Source of the DNA: Bacillus gobiensis
GTDB taxonomy: Bacteria > Bacillota > Bacilli > Bacillales > Bacillaceae
Direction of reading: 5' to 3'
DNA length: 64,000 bases
Assembly: GCF_001278705.1 (NCBI RefSeq)
Contig: NZ_CP012600.1
Location: 3,941,417-4,005,416, forward strand
Position numbers and translations under genes: made by a program. Numbering within the stretch: the first letter of the stretch is position 1; each line of letters opens with the position of its first letter. Below are positions 35,421-44,779 of the stretch, one piece after another. Under the pieces are notes generated by a model. The model did no database searches, was not told the origin of the DNA, and saw only the letters and a program-made list of their open reading frames with translations.

Positions 35421-36344
35421 ATGCAAAATTGGGTATTAGAAACTGAAGGACTTACCCGAAGGTTTGATCAACAAACAGCTGTCGATTCAATCAGCTTACA
35501 CGTTCCAAAAGGGCGCATTTACGGTCTTTTAGGGAGGAACGGGGCAGGAAAAACGACGACCCTTCGGATGATTATGGGACTAGTTCGGCCTACTTCAGGA
35601 GAAATCCGAATGTTCGACCATAATGTAAATCAATATACAAAACAAATTTACCATCGTATCGGGTCACTAATTGAAACACCGGGTTTTTATCAAAATCTGA
35701 CAGGAAGCGAAAACCTCGCCATATTAGCACGATTACGGGGAATTCACCGTCGTGACGCGATCCGGTATGCGTTATCACGAGTAGGGCTGGATAATGAACC
35801 GCGCAAAATGGTGTCCCAGTATTCGCTGGGGATGAAACAGCGACTAGGCATTGCCGCAGCGATCATGCATGAACCGGAATTACTGATTTTAGACGAGCCT
35901 ATTAATGGACTAGATCCGATCGGGATCCAGGAAATGCGAAAATTTCTTACTGATTTATGTGATGAAAAACAAGTGACCATTGTCATTTCAAGCCATATTC
36001 TTAGTGAGATTGAACACGTAGCCGATCATATTGGAGTAATCCATGAAGGGAAGCTGCTGGAGGAAGCCTCGGTGTCAGAGCTTAGAAAAAGAAACCGCAA
36101 ATACCTCCAGTTTCAAGTATCGAATGAGAAAAAAGCTGCAATTCTCTTAGAAACGCACTTTCAAATCCAAGATTATGAGATTCATGAAAAAGGGACTATA
36201 CGTGTCTATTCCCACTTAGGACAGCAAGGAAAGATAAACCGCATATTTGTGGAACAGGGCATTGAAGTTTCCGGAATCATGGTGAGTGAGGACAACCTCG
36301 AGGATTACTTCATTAAATTGATAGGGGGCGGGACGATTGGTTAA
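35421..36344 (+). CDS. bcrA: BcrA-type ABC ATPase
   Basis: 307 residues. Walker A GRNGAGKTT, Q-loop IETPGFYQNL, signature YSLGMKQRLGIA, Walker B LLILDEPINGLD and switch ISSHILSEIEH. The length and the C-terminal coupling region fit the BcrA/LanF group that removes bacitracin or lantibiotics from the membrane. Overlaps the permease start by 8 bases. Confidence 0.85.
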   Translation: MQNWVLETEGLTRRFDQQTAVDSISLHVPKGRIYGLLGRNGAGKTTTLRMIMGLVRPTSGEIRMFDHNVNQYTKQIYHRIGSLIETPGFYQNLTGSENLAILARLRGIHRRDAIRYALSRVGLDNEPRKMVSQYSLGMKQRLGIAAAIMHEPELLILDEPINGLDPIGIQEMRKFLTDLCDEKQVTIVISSHILSEIEHVADHIGVIHEGKLLEEASVSELRKRNRKYLQFQVSNEKKAAILLETHFQIQDYEIHEKGTIRVYSHLGQQGKINRIFVEQGIEVSGIMVSEDNLEDYFIKLIGGGTIG

Positions 36345-37071
36345 TTTGTTGTACGCGGAGCTGTTAAAACTAAAGCGGGCTCAGATGTTTTTAGTCAGTG
36401 TGATCGGCGCTTCGGCAGTCCCGGTTATGATATTTATCAGCGCATTGAATACGAAAATCAAAACACCTGATATTCCTATTCATTTTGTTGAAGCTTTTGG
36501 AGAATCCAATATGTACGTTCTTATGCTCATCGGGCCACTTTTATATGGGGTAATTACATCCTATCTGTTCAGCAGGGAATTTACCGAAAATACATTAAAA
36601 AATTTATTAACCATTCCTGTGTCCAGAGTGAGCCTGATTGCAAGTAAAATGGTTTTGCTTCTCATTTGGATTATCGTTTTAACTTTGGTTGCCTGGGTAC
36701 TGACCTTTATTGTAGGTCTCATCTTTCAGTTTGAGGATATGAGTATCAACGTCTTATTACAATCTATCAAACAGTTTATGATTGGAGCATTTCTGCTTTT
36801 CCTTTTATCAGCTCCAACGATGCTGGTCACATTTTTTTTCAAAAATTATGTTCCAACCATTATCTTTACGGCTGCAATCACGATGGCGAACATTGCTATT
36901 GTCAATTCAGAATATAAGGCTTTGTTTCCGTGGTCGGCCGTACATGTCATCGCAAGCAATGGCTTTGTCCCTGGATTTTCTCCGATTTTTTCGTATCTAT
37001 CTATTTTTCTTGCGTCACTCATCGGCCTAGTGGCATCTATTATTTATTTTAAAAAATTGGATATTCACTAG
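36337..37071 (+). CDS. bcrB: BcrB-type ABC permease
   Basis: 244 residues with six predicted helices; RQ/SREFTENTLKNLLTIPVSR lies between helices 2 and 3, a hallmark of ABC-2 bacitracin/lantibiotic permeases. Works with the ATPase encoded just upstream. Confidence 0.82.
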   Translation: MVNLLYAELLKLKRAQMFLVSVIGASAVPVMIFISALNTKIKTPDIPIHFVEAFGESNMYVLMLIGPLLYGVITSYLFSREFTENTLKNLLTIPVSRVSLIASKMVLLLIWIIVLTLVAWVLTFIVGLIFQFEDMSINVLLQSIKQFMIGAFLLFLLSAPTMLVTFFFKNYVPTIIFTAAITMANIAIVNSEYKALFPWSAVHVIASNGFVPGFSPIFSYLSIFLASLIGLVASIIYFKKLDIH

Positions 37072-37096
37072 ATAAAAAATGGAGGAAGTGATTCAA

Positions 37097-37924
37097 GTGA
37101 ATTTGTGGGAACTTTTTGTAGCATTTATCCTTGGACTGGTTGAAGGCATGACAGAATTTGCGCCGATTTCGTCTACCGGCCACATGATTATTGTTGATGA
37201 CTTTTTGTTTCAAACAAAAAAGATGTTCTCCCAGGAAGCAGCCAATACATTTAAAGTCGTCATCCAATTAGGCTCGATCCTTGCGGTTGTCGTTCTCATG
37301 AGAGACCGGTTCCTGAATCTGCTCAGTTTGAAAAAAATAAAAGGACAAACGGTTACCGAAAACCATTTCAATTTGTTTCATGTGCTGATAGGTATATTGC
37401 CGTTTGGTATACTTGGATTTCTTTTTGAAGATTACATTGATACATATTTGTTTTCTGCTGAAAGAGTTGTCATCGGGCTAGTGCTCGGAGCCATCCTCAT
37501 GCTTACGGCAGATTGGTTCCGGCGCAGCAAACCAAGAACGGAAACTGTCGATCAGATAACGTTTAAGCAATCGCTTTCTGTTGGGTTGATTCAGTGTTTT
37601 GCTTTATGGCCGGGATTCTCACGCTCGGGATCAACGATTTCGGGAGGGGTTCTTCTCGGAATGAGCCATCGCGTGGCGGCAGATTTTACATTTATTATGG
37701 CCGTACCGATTATGGCCGGGGCAAGTGGCTTGTCACTCTTAAAAAATTGGGATTCGATCACAGTGGATGTTCTTCCTTTTTTCGCTGTCGGCTTTATCAG
37801 CGCCTTTCTCTTTGCGCTCGTATCGATTCGTTTTTTCTTAAAGCTGATCAACCGGATCAAGCTTGTCCCGTTTGCCTTGTATCGATTGGTGCTTGCTGCT
37901 GTGATTTATTTTGTGTTCCTGTAG
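37097..37924 (+). CDS. uppP: undecaprenyl-diphosphate phosphatase (UppP/BacA family)
   Basis: About 275 residues from the GTG (NLWELFVAFILGLVEG) eight bases after GGAGGAAG. Motifs LGLVEGMTEFAPISSTGHMI (with Glu and Ser-Thr-Gly-His) and PGFSRSGSTISGG are the UppP active-site elements. It turns undecaprenyl diphosphate, the bacitracin target, into undecaprenyl phosphate. As last gene of the regulator-kinase-BcrAB unit it plays the part of BcrD in enterococcal bcrABD operons. Confidence 0.92.
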   Translation: MNLWELFVAFILGLVEGMTEFAPISSTGHMIIVDDFLFQTKKMFSQEAANTFKVVIQLGSILAVVVLMRDRFLNLLSLKKIKGQTVTENHFNLFHVLIGILPFGILGFLFEDYIDTYLFSAERVVIGLVLGAILMLTADWFRRSKPRTETVDQITFKQSLSVGLIQCFALWPGFSRSGSTISGGVLLGMSHRVAADFTFIMAVPIMAGASGLSLLKNWDSITVDVLPFFAVGFISAFLFALVSIRFFLKLINRIKLVPFALYRLVLAAVIYFVFL

Positions 37925-37963
37925 AATGAACAGAATTGGCGGCATGATGTAATTTACAAAAAC

Positions 37964-38003
37964 AAAGGAACAAGCGCCCATCGCAGCTTGCTCCTTTCCT
38001 TTT
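37964..38003. terminator. terminator between uppP and sacA
   Basis: AAAGGAACAAGC pairs with GCTTGCTCCTTT (one bulge), then CCTTTT; shared by the two converging operons. Confidence 0.65.
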
Positions 38004-38009
38004 ACATGC

Positions 38010-39479
38010 TTATTCCCAAATATCCTTTAGCGTCCAATACGTCAATTCTTTGACCGTAACATCCCCTTTTTCAGAAAACAGCTCGATACCTGTTCTGCTT
38101 TCATTAGGGTAGATGCGGCTTGTCAATGTTGCCTGGCCGTTGTTTGTAAAGACTTCGATGGACGACCGGTCGATAAATACACGCAAGACAAGCTCTCCAT
38201 TAGCTTCTGTAGTCACGCTTCTGACTCCGTCTTCCGGCTTTCCGCTTTTCGTGCAGTCAAGGATTAGCTTTTGGTTAGATGTGTTATACGTTAATACTGT
38301 CTCTTCCTGGCCACCAACAATCTTTAACCCAACTGATTCAGGACGCGAGCCGGTGAAATCAAAAACGGCTTTTACTTCAAGCATCTCACTGTTCGTTTCA
38401 GCTGTGAAGCTACCTGAGATCACTTGATTTGTACATACATTGTGTTCCGCTTCGCGAAGCAATTCTGCTTCCTCTACAGGATTCATAAGAAGCTTGTTGT
38501 TTTCTCCAAGAGTGAGAACGCGGGGGAGAGTCAACGCACCTGCCCATCCGTCTTCTTTTGTCGGCATGTTTGATTCCCACATATCCATCCATCCTATGGC
38601 GATTCGGCGGCCTTTATCATCTAATAAAGTTTGTACGGCGTAAAAGTCATGTCCGTGATCCAATTCCTCGAATGAACCATGCACGAATTTGTTCGTTTCG
38701 TAGTCATACTCTCCTATAAGGTAGCCTGTTTGAAAAAGGTTTTTATATAAATCTCCTTTTGCTTCTACTCCTTGAGGCGAAAACAAGAGAACGTGCTTAC
38801 CGTCTAATTCAAAGAAATCCGGACATTCCCACATGAACCCAAGATCTCCTGCACTTTGCGCAAGAACGCCAACGTATTCCCATTTTCGCAAATCAGCAGA
38901 ACGATATAAAATCACACGTCCCACGTTATCTTTTGTCGAATTTCCCAGAATCATATACCAAGAATCCTCGTGTTTCCACACCTTTGGATCACGGAAATGA
39001 TGGGAACTGTCTTCAGGAGGCTCGGCAATCACCGGGTTTTCTCCAACTTTTGTGAAATGAATCCCGTCAGTGCTCACTGCGATGTTTTGATTTTGATAGA
39101 AAATGTCATTATCTTTATCTGTATAGTTATGACCAGTATAGATCAGTGTCAGCTCTCCGTTGTTATCTACTGCGCTTCCAGAAAAGCATCCGTCTATATC
39201 GCACTCATCTCCCGGTGCTAAAGCGACTGAGCAGTGCTCCCAATGAACCAAATCCTTGCTTTTTACGTGGCCCCAATGCATAGGACCCCAATGTTCATCG
39301 TACGGATGATGCTGGTAAAACGCGTGGTACTCTCCATTAAACTGGATCAGTCCGTTTGGATCATTAATCCAATTGGCAGGAGCCATTATGTGATAACCAA
39401 GCCGAAAACGTTTATTCATTTTTTCACATGCTTGTTGTAATGCCTGATTCGCTAGCTCGATTTTATTTGTTGTTAGCAT
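38010..39479 (-). CDS. sacA: sucrose-6-phosphate hydrolase / sucrase (GH32)
   Basis: 489 residues. Five-bladed propeller with the nucleophile Asp in WINDPNG, FRDPKVW, and the acid/base Glu in WECPDFF; a C-terminal beta-sandwich carries FIDRSSIEVFTNNGQATLTSR. Cleaves sucrose, or its 6-phosphate, in the cytosol. The upstream neighbour is a proton-symport permease and not a PTS, so free sucrose is the more likely substrate. Overlaps the permease gene by 17 bases. Confidence 0.92.
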   Translation of the reverse strand: MLTTNKIELANQALQQACEKMNKRFRLGYHIMAPANWINDPNGLIQFNGEYHAFYQHHPYDEHWGPMHWGHVKSKDLVHWEHCSVALAPGDECDIDGCFSGSAVDNNGELTLIYTGHNYTDKDNDIFYQNQNIAVSTDGIHFTKVGENPVIAEPPEDSSHHFRDPKVWKHEDSWYMILGNSTKDNVGRVILYRSADLRKWEYVGVLAQSAGDLGFMWECPDFFELDGKHVLLFSPQGVEAKGDLYKNLFQTGYLIGEYDYETNKFVHGSFEELDHGHDFYAVQTLLDDKGRRIAIGWMDMWESNMPTKEDGWAGALTLPRVLTLGENNKLLMNPVEEAELLREAEHNVCTNQVISGSFTAETNSEMLEVKAVFDFTGSRPESVGLKIVGGQEETVLTYNTSNQKLILDCTKSGKPEDGVRSVTTEANGELVLRVFIDRSSIEVFTNNGQATLTSRIYPNESRTGIELFSEKGDVTVKELTYWTLKDIWE

Positions 39480-40734
39480 TAGGTAGTCCTCCTATTGTTG
39501 GTTGATTTGCCGTTTCCAATTGAATTCCTCTGGATGTTTGTTTTTTCTCAGTAAGCAAAGTGAAGATGGAAAGAATCGTGAACAAAAGAACGACTGCTCC
39601 CATTATGATATACGTATTACGAAACCCATAATCATCATAAAGCATTCCGGCAATCGGTGAAAGGATGGTTGTGCCTACTTGGGTGGCAAATTGAAATCCG
39701 ACTAAATAAAGAATGGATGAAAGCCGGGTATCAAAATGAGCTGCCAAGTATTTAAACATGGCAATTAACATAATCGGCAGCTCCAACGCATGAATCAATT
39801 TCATCGATGAAATACCGACCGGCCCCATAACCATGCCTGATCCGATGATTCGGAAGGCCATTAAAAATCCTGCCAGAAGCAAGCCGTTTTTAACCCCGAT
39901 TTTTTTCACAATAAATGGTGCCAGGAACATCATTCCGGCTTCCATGAAAACCTGAAATGAATTTAAGTACCCAAAAACTTGATTTCCTAAAGCTTCAGAT
40001 GAAAATACGGATGAGTAGTAAATAGGGAATTGCTGGTCGTATACCCCGTAAATACAAGCGACACCTATGACGTACATCATCAAAAACCAAAAGTCTTTTA
40101 ATAAAAACAGATTTCCAATGTCTTTAATAGAAACAGAATCTGCCCTTACGATTTCAAAATCTGTCATTTCTACATGAACTGATAGAATAATAGCTACCAA
40201 TATGATCGCAGAAATAGAAGCGATCCAGAAGTTCAAGTTCGGATTAATGTTAAAAATTTGCCCAGCGAAAAATGTGGCTGCAGCCCATCCTAATGATCCC
40301 CACATTCTCGATTTGCCATACTCAAATTTGTATTTCCGGCTGATTTTTTCAATATAGGTTTCAATTGCGCCGACACCTGACAAAAATGTTACGCCTAAAT
40401 ACAAGCCTCCGACGATCGCACCCGCTAATATATTGAATTTTAATAGCGGCCCATAAATATAGATAAAAAATGGTCCGACAAATACAAGCAGCAGGCTGAT
40501 GAATAAGAGAATGTTTTTCTTTAAGCCGATTTTATCGGAAATATAGCCGTAAAGCGGTTGCATAATCAGAGCGAAGATAGCGTTTACAGAAAAGATAATG
40601 CCAGTAGCTGCTCCGTTTAAATTGATTTCCTGTCCTAGCCAAATGGAAAAAAGTGAAAAGCTTGCTGACCAAGTGAAAAAGAAAAAGAAGAAATATCCGC
40701 TTAATTTCCAATACATTGTCTTTGATTTTGACAT
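39463..40734 (-). CDS. CscB-like sucrose:H+ symporter (MFS, LacY family)
   Basis: 423 residues, 12 helices. YWKLSGYFFFFFFTWSASFSLFSIWL at the start, LIMQPLYGYISDKIGLKK (motif A) and EYGKSRMWGSLGWA are LacY/CscB features. It imports an oligosaccharide with a proton; sucrose is inferred from sacA next to it. The promoter with twin operator-like repeats is in the gap before it. Confidence 0.85.
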   Translation of the reverse strand: MSKSKTMYWKLSGYFFFFFFTWSASFSLFSIWLGQEINLNGAATGIIFSVNAIFALIMQPLYGYISDKIGLKKNILLFISLLLVFVGPFFIYIYGPLLKFNILAGAIVGGLYLGVTFLSGVGAIETYIEKISRKYKFEYGKSRMWGSLGWAAATFFAGQIFNINPNLNFWIASISAIILVAIILSVHVEMTDFEIVRADSVSIKDIGNLFLLKDFWFLMMYVIGVACIYGVYDQQFPIYYSSVFSSEALGNQVFGYLNSFQVFMEAGMMFLAPFIVKKIGVKNGLLLAGFLMAFRIIGSGMVMGPVGISSMKLIHALELPIMLIAMFKYLAAHFDTRLSSILYLVGFQFATQVGTTILSPIAGMLYDDYGFRNTYIIMGAVVLLFTILSIFTLLTEKKQTSRGIQLETANQPTIGGLPNANNK

Positions 40735-40785
40735 TTATCCCATCCCCCTTGAAAGGTACCGTTTTCAGAAAACCCTTTCACAAAT

Positions 40786-40824
40786 AGTTTATGTCAACCG
40801 CTTTCGTATGTCAACCGCATGACA
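40786..40824 (-). promoter_or_regulatory. promoter and operator of the sucrose permease/sacA unit
   Basis: On the minus strand TTGACA (40809-40814) and TAAACT (40786-40791) stand 17 bases apart. GCGGTTGACATA occurs twice (40807-40818 and 40790-40801), and TGTCA/TGACA form a palindrome at 40809-40824 over the -35. A LacI-family repressor bound here would block transcription. Confidence 0.65.
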
Positions 40825-40834
40825 TAAAAAAATA

Positions 40835-40861
40835 AAAACATTGCTAAAAAGACAATGTTTT
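40835..40861 (-). terminator. terminator of the LacI-type regulator gene
   Basis: AAAACATTG pairs with CAATGTTTT; the minus strand continues with a T-rich run. It overlaps the last bases of the regulator gene and separates it from the permease promoter. Confidence 0.65.
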
Positions 40862-41843
40862 ATGTTGTTTTTCCTTCTAACAGGGTAACAGGCAACTGTG
40901 TTTCATATGGAGCCGTGCCGAATTCACCGTCAATTTCTTTTCGTAAAATCTCGATTGCCGTTTTTGCAATTAAATCAATCGGCTGCTGTATGGTTGTCAA
41001 TTGAGGCATCATTATTTTCCCGGTTTCGGTACCGTCATAGCCAACAACCTTTAACCGGTTTGGTATGTCAATTCCCCGCTTCTTAGCTTCATTAATGACC
41101 ACGGCGGCAATTAAATCATTGCTCGCAAATACTCCGTCAACGTCCGGGATTTCGCCAAAGGCTTTTTGAATCACTTCTTTTTGGCCTTCGTGACCGAGAG
41201 GAGTTTCGATTTCATAAGTAACTGGCTCCATATGATGCTTTTTCAAAACATCTTCAAATGCTGTTCTTCTTAACTGGCCAGGAGCTTCGATTTGTAAAGG
41301 CGCGTTAAAGTGAATGATTTTTTTACATCCTTTAGAGAGTAAATGCTCAGTCGCAAGTTTCCCACCTGCATAATTATCCGAACCAACTACGGGAATCGTA
41401 TTTGAAAAATAACGATCAATCGCAACAATGGGCAAATTTTGCTTGTGGTAATGAAACGTTCCTTGATTGTGTGTCCCGACAATAATCCCATCTACTTGAT
41501 TTCTCATTAGCATTTCGGCATACTGCTCTTCTTTATCGATCCGGTTCAAGCTGTTACAAAGCAAAACCTTATAGCCGAGCGAAGCGCATATGTTTTCAAT
41601 ATGGAAAGTAAGCTCTCCGAAAAACGGGTTGCTCGTCGTCGGTAGGATTAACCCGATTAAGTATGTACGTTTATTAAATAAAGAGCGAGCCAAGTCGTTT
41701 GGAAAGTAATTCAGCTCATTCATCGCTTTTTGTACGTTGTCCTTTGTCTTTTGGCTGATATAGCCGCGGTTGTTTAACACTCGGGAAACCGTCGTTGGTG
41801 AAACACCTGCGAGCTTTGCAACATCTTCAATTTTTGGCTTCAT
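40860..41843 (-). CDS. scrR: LacI-family sucrose-operon regulator
   Basis: 327 residues. HTH PKIEDVAKLAGVSPTTVSRVLNN and the hinge helix NYFPNDLARSLFNKRT, then a periplasmic-binding-like core (IVGTHNQG, VAIDRYF, VVGYDGTETGKIMMPQLTTIQQP). Gene order regulator-permease-hydrolase on one strand points to sucrose or its metabolite as effector. Confidence 0.87.
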   Translation of the reverse strand: MKPKIEDVAKLAGVSPTTVSRVLNNRGYISQKTKDNVQKAMNELNYFPNDLARSLFNKRTYLIGLILPTTSNPFFGELTFHIENICASLGYKVLLCNSLNRIDKEEQYAEMLMRNQVDGIIVGTHNQGTFHYHKQNLPIVAIDRYFSNTIPVVGSDNYAGGKLATEHLLSKGCKKIIHFNAPLQIEAPGQLRRTAFEDVLKKHHMEPVTYEIETPLGHEGQKEVIQKAFGEIPDVDGVFASNDLIAAVVINEAKKRGIDIPNRLKVVGYDGTETGKIMMPQLTTIQQPIDLIAKTAIEILRKEIDGEFGTAPYETQLPVTLLEGKTT

Positions 41844-42019
41844 TCCATTTCCTCCAGCTGTATCATTCCCTATTATTATACGTTTTTTATCGGGGGCGGT
41901 AAAATGTCCGGGTTAAGGGTTTTGTTTTACCTGAAACACTATATGCTAAGAAACGAACCGAATACAGTATTTGATCTTGTTGAACTTTTAAATCACATTA
42001 CTTTACGGTAAGCTTATAA

Positions 42020-42472
42020 ATGAAAGCGGTTGGTTATGAAGGGAATGAAAATAAATTGAACACAAAGAGTCGCGGAATTTCGTTTGGACCTCCTCGTTTT
42101 AAAATTGCTGTTCGTGCGCTTGTATGGCTATCACAATGTGAAGGGAAGTTGTCGAGTGCATCGATTGCTTGTCAAGTCAATTCGCACGCTACTTTTTTAA
42201 GACGAGTATTAATTTTATTAGTGAATGCAGGAATAGTTGAGGCAAAAGAAGGAAGAGAGGGTGGCTATACCCTAAGGAGACCTTCATCTGAAATTACTCT
42301 TGCAGATGTATATATGGCTGTAAAAAGCGAATGTACAGAAACTGAAGAAACAACAAACTGTGATGAAGCTGGCAAACAACTGGACATGGCTATAGAAAAA
42401 ATCATGAACGAGGCAGAGCAGAAATCACTTGATTTTCTTCGTCAATATACCATATCAGATTTAATCGGTTAA
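42020..42472 (+). CDS. Rrf2-family regulator
   Basis: Up to 150 residues. RFKIAVRALVWLSQCEGKLSSASIACQVNSHATFLRRVLILLVNAGIVEAKEGREGGYTL is the Rrf2 winged helix with its GR.GGY wing. Two Cys (SEC, NCDE) lie in the region that binds Fe-S in some members, but the usual three-Cys set is incomplete. The ribosome site is weak; a later TTG (NTKSRGIS) is an alternative start. It precedes the nitroreductase gene by 280 bases and may sense redox or thiol stress. Confidence 0.78.
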   Translation: MKAVGYEGNENKLNTKSRGISFGPPRFKIAVRALVWLSQCEGKLSSASIACQVNSHATFLRRVLILLVNAGIVEAKEGREGGYTLRRPSSEITLADVYMAVKSECTETEETTNCDEAGKQLDMAIEKIMNEAEQKSLDFLRQYTISDLIG

Positions 42473-42751
42473 TATAACAAAGAAGTAATTTCTGTATGCA
42501 TTATTGTTGCTTTAAAAAAGTATTCTTCGTATAATGTGCTTAAAGTAGTTGCAGTTAGTTAATCACTTGCTGCATTTATTTTTACTTTTTACTGTGCTAC
42601 ATATTGTTGCAGTAAATTTATTACTTGGAATCATCATGAATACATCTAGGGAGATTTTAAAGCAAACTGTGATAAATTTTGAACAATTTTTTGTAACAAC
42701 GCTTAGAAAGAGTAGCTTTTGGCAAATCATTTATTTTAGGGGGAGAGAACA

Positions 42752-43405
42752 ATGTCAATAAAAGTAAAACAAGAATCGTTATTTTCTGATGTAATTAGAG
42801 ATCGCCATTCCGTAAGAAAATATGATCCCAATTGGAAATTGTCTAAAGATGAAATAAATGAAATCCTGAAAGAAGCGACACTGGCGCCCTCTGGTGCTAA
42901 CGTGCAACCGTGGCGTTTTCTCGTAATCGATGATCAAGCCAAAAAAGAAATTCTTTTACCGATTGCATTTAATCAGGAACAGGTTGTGCAAGCGTCTGCA
43001 ATTATAGCGGTATTGGGAGATTCGCAGGCAATAGAAAAAGTTGAGCAAATTTATAGTGCAGCTGTCGAGGCGGGGTATATGACAGAAGAGGCAAAAAGTC
43101 AGATGATTAAAAATATTAATGGCTACTACTCTGATCCTCATTCTGACATCGTGAAACGTTCCTTACTGATCGATGGGGGATTAGTATCAATGCAAATCAT
43201 GCTGTCAGCTAAAGCAAGAGGTTACGATACAGTGCCAATGGCTGGCTACAGCGAGCCAGAATTCCGAAAAGCATTCGGCATTTCCGACCGCTATGCAACG
43301 GTCATGCTCATTGCAATCGGTAAAGCGGCGCAACCTGCTCATCCGACGGTGAGATTGCCTTTAGATGAAGTCACATTTTGGAATACGATGCCGGAGCAAA
43401 GTTAA
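42752..43405 (+). CDS. nitroreductase-family FMN oxidoreductase (YdgI-like)
   Basis: 217 residues. FSDVIRDRHSVRKYD with the FMN-phosphate-binding Arg-His-Ser-Arg, LAPSGANVQPWRFLVIDD and the late GYSEPEFRKAFGISDRYATVMLIAIGK match the B. subtilis YdgI/YodC group. NAD(P)H-dependent reduction of nitro, quinone or flavin substrates in the cytosol. AGGGGGAGAAC before the ATG. Followed by its own terminator. Confidence 0.88.
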   Translation: MSIKVKQESLFSDVIRDRHSVRKYDPNWKLSKDEINEILKEATLAPSGANVQPWRFLVIDDQAKKEILLPIAFNQEQVVQASAIIAVLGDSQAIEKVEQIYSAAVEAGYMTEEAKSQMIKNINGYYSDPHSDIVKRSLLIDGGLVSMQIMLSAKARGYDTVPMAGYSEPEFRKAFGISDRYATVMLIAIGKAAQPAHPTVRLPLDEVTFWNTMPEQS

Positions 43406-43442
43406 AAATCGGATCCTTTATTCTTTAAATAACTAATTTGAT

Positions 43443-43489
43443 AAAAAAGAACAGAATTTTCTACCTTAAGAAAGTTCTGTTCTTTTTTT
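43443..43489 (+). terminator. terminator of the nitroreductase gene
   Basis: AAAAAAGAACAGAA pairs with TTCTGTTCTTTTTT, followed by more T. From here to 43694 no gene is seen. Confidence 0.85.
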
Positions 43490-43694
43490 CGATATTTTTA
43501 GCAAGAATTTTTCCACCATGTATTTCACGAAATTTTCAAAATTTATCAATCTAGGCTTGAAAAAGAAGGAATCCTTGCCATACCTCATTTTTACATATAT
43601 CATTTCTTAAAAAACTTTTCTGAATGAATTTGATACTTAGCGTGCAAAATCTAATATTTAATGATTTAAAAAGGTGAAACCGCAGGAAAGGGGG

Positions 43695-43773
43695 ATATCC
43701 TCCCAAAATGGAAATATATCCCCCAAGACTAAAATATATCCGACCATTCTCGGAATATATCCTTCTATCGATC
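43695..43773. repeat. four tandem ~21-bp repeats, second array
   Basis: Units start at 43695, 43716, 43736 and 43757, each beginning ATATCC; the first reads ATATCCTCCCAAAATGGAAA. Period and core match the array at 33591-33694. The last unit overlaps the stop codon of the aldo/keto reductase gene, so here the array is at a 3' end, not before a promoter. Confidence 0.75.
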
Positions 43774-44769
43774 TTCTTTTCGTTTTGGCAGGGAGAACCA
43801 CAGCTGATCGAGCCATTTCAGTTCGTCTGCTGAAAAGTCGTCCATCTCCGTTGCTCTTATGCTCGCATCTAATTGATCCGGACGGCTGGCACCAATTATT
43901 GCGGATGTGATTCCGGCTTGCTGAATAACCCATCGCACTGCAGCTGATGCCATCTCATAGTTATGCTCCAAACACCATCTTTGAAATGTTTCTACCGCTG
44001 CAAAATAAGGCTCTTTCCAATATCTCTCCTGGTAAAATGATCCTGCTTGATTATGCCCTTGAAGTCCAAAGCGGCTGCCTGCTTCAGGAGAATCGCCCCA
44101 ATTATATCGTCCCGTGAGAAGGCCGCCTGCCAGAGGATTGTAAGTAATCACACCGATACCTTCCTCACTGCACATTGGCAAGAGCTCCTCCTCAATCATG
44201 CGAAACAAAAGGTTGTATCGCGGCTGGACGCTTTCAATTTTCATATAATGTTTTTGTTCTGCGATTCCGTTTGCTTTTGCTATTTGCCATGCACGCCAAT
44301 TTGACACACCGATGTAGCGTACTTTTCCTTGAGTGACCAGATCGTCAAACGCTCGCAATGTTTCTTCCAATGGCGTCGATGGATCAAACATGTGGGCTTG
44401 ATAGAGATCAATATAGTCTGTTTGTAATCGGCGCAAGCTTTCTTCTACAGCCGACATGATGTGCTTGCGGCTAAGGCCTTTATCGTTAGCGCCAGGTCCC
44501 ATGGCTCCGAAGCATTTGGTTGCAAGGACGACACGATCCCGTTTTCCTTGCAGCCAGCCGCCGACTATTTCCTCAGTTGCACCCAGTTGGCTCCACTCGC
44601 CGCCCAGCGGGTACATATCGGCAGTATCGATGAATGTAATCCCTGCATCAAAAGCTTTATCCATAATTTCGAATGATGTTTTTTTGTCGGCTTGATTTCC
44701 AAATGTCATTGTCCCAAGGCCTAGATTAGTTACCTTTAATCCTGAACGGCCTAACGAACGATTCTCCAT
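43765..44769 (-). CDS. aldo/keto reductase
   Basis: About 334 residues from the ATG (ENRSLGRSGLKV) after GAGGTGG. Tetrad in FIDTADMYP (Asp, Tyr), VVLATKCF (Lys) and YQAHMFD (His). NADPH-binding end IIGASRPDQLDASI. Group of YhdN/general stress AKRs. It begins 10 bases after the broken quinone-oxidoreductase gene, so they share a transcript. Confidence 0.87.
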   Translation of the reverse strand: MENRSLGRSGLKVTNLGLGTMTFGNQADKKTSFEIMDKAFDAGITFIDTADMYPLGGEWSQLGATEEIVGGWLQGKRDRVVLATKCFGAMGPGANDKGLSRKHIMSAVEESLRRLQTDYIDLYQAHMFDPSTPLEETLRAFDDLVTQGKVRYIGVSNWRAWQIAKANGIAEQKHYMKIESVQPRYNLLFRMIEEELLPMCSEEGIGVITYNPLAGGLLTGRYNWGDSPEAGSRFGLQGHNQAGSFYQERYWKEPYFAAVETFQRWCLEHNYEMASAAVRWVIQQAGITSAIIGASRPDQLDASIRATEMDDFSADELKWLDQLWFSLPKRKEDR

Positions 44770-44779
44770 ATATTCCACC

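Noticed and set aside
40751..40775. Possible cre box in the sucrose promoter (TGAAAGGGTTTTCT on the minus strand)
   Set aside because: The essential central CG is missing.
42549..42761. 70-residue frame between the Rrf2 and nitroreductase genes
   Set aside because: No ribosome site, overlaps the nitroreductase start, and the sequence is unlike any family; more likely leader DNA.
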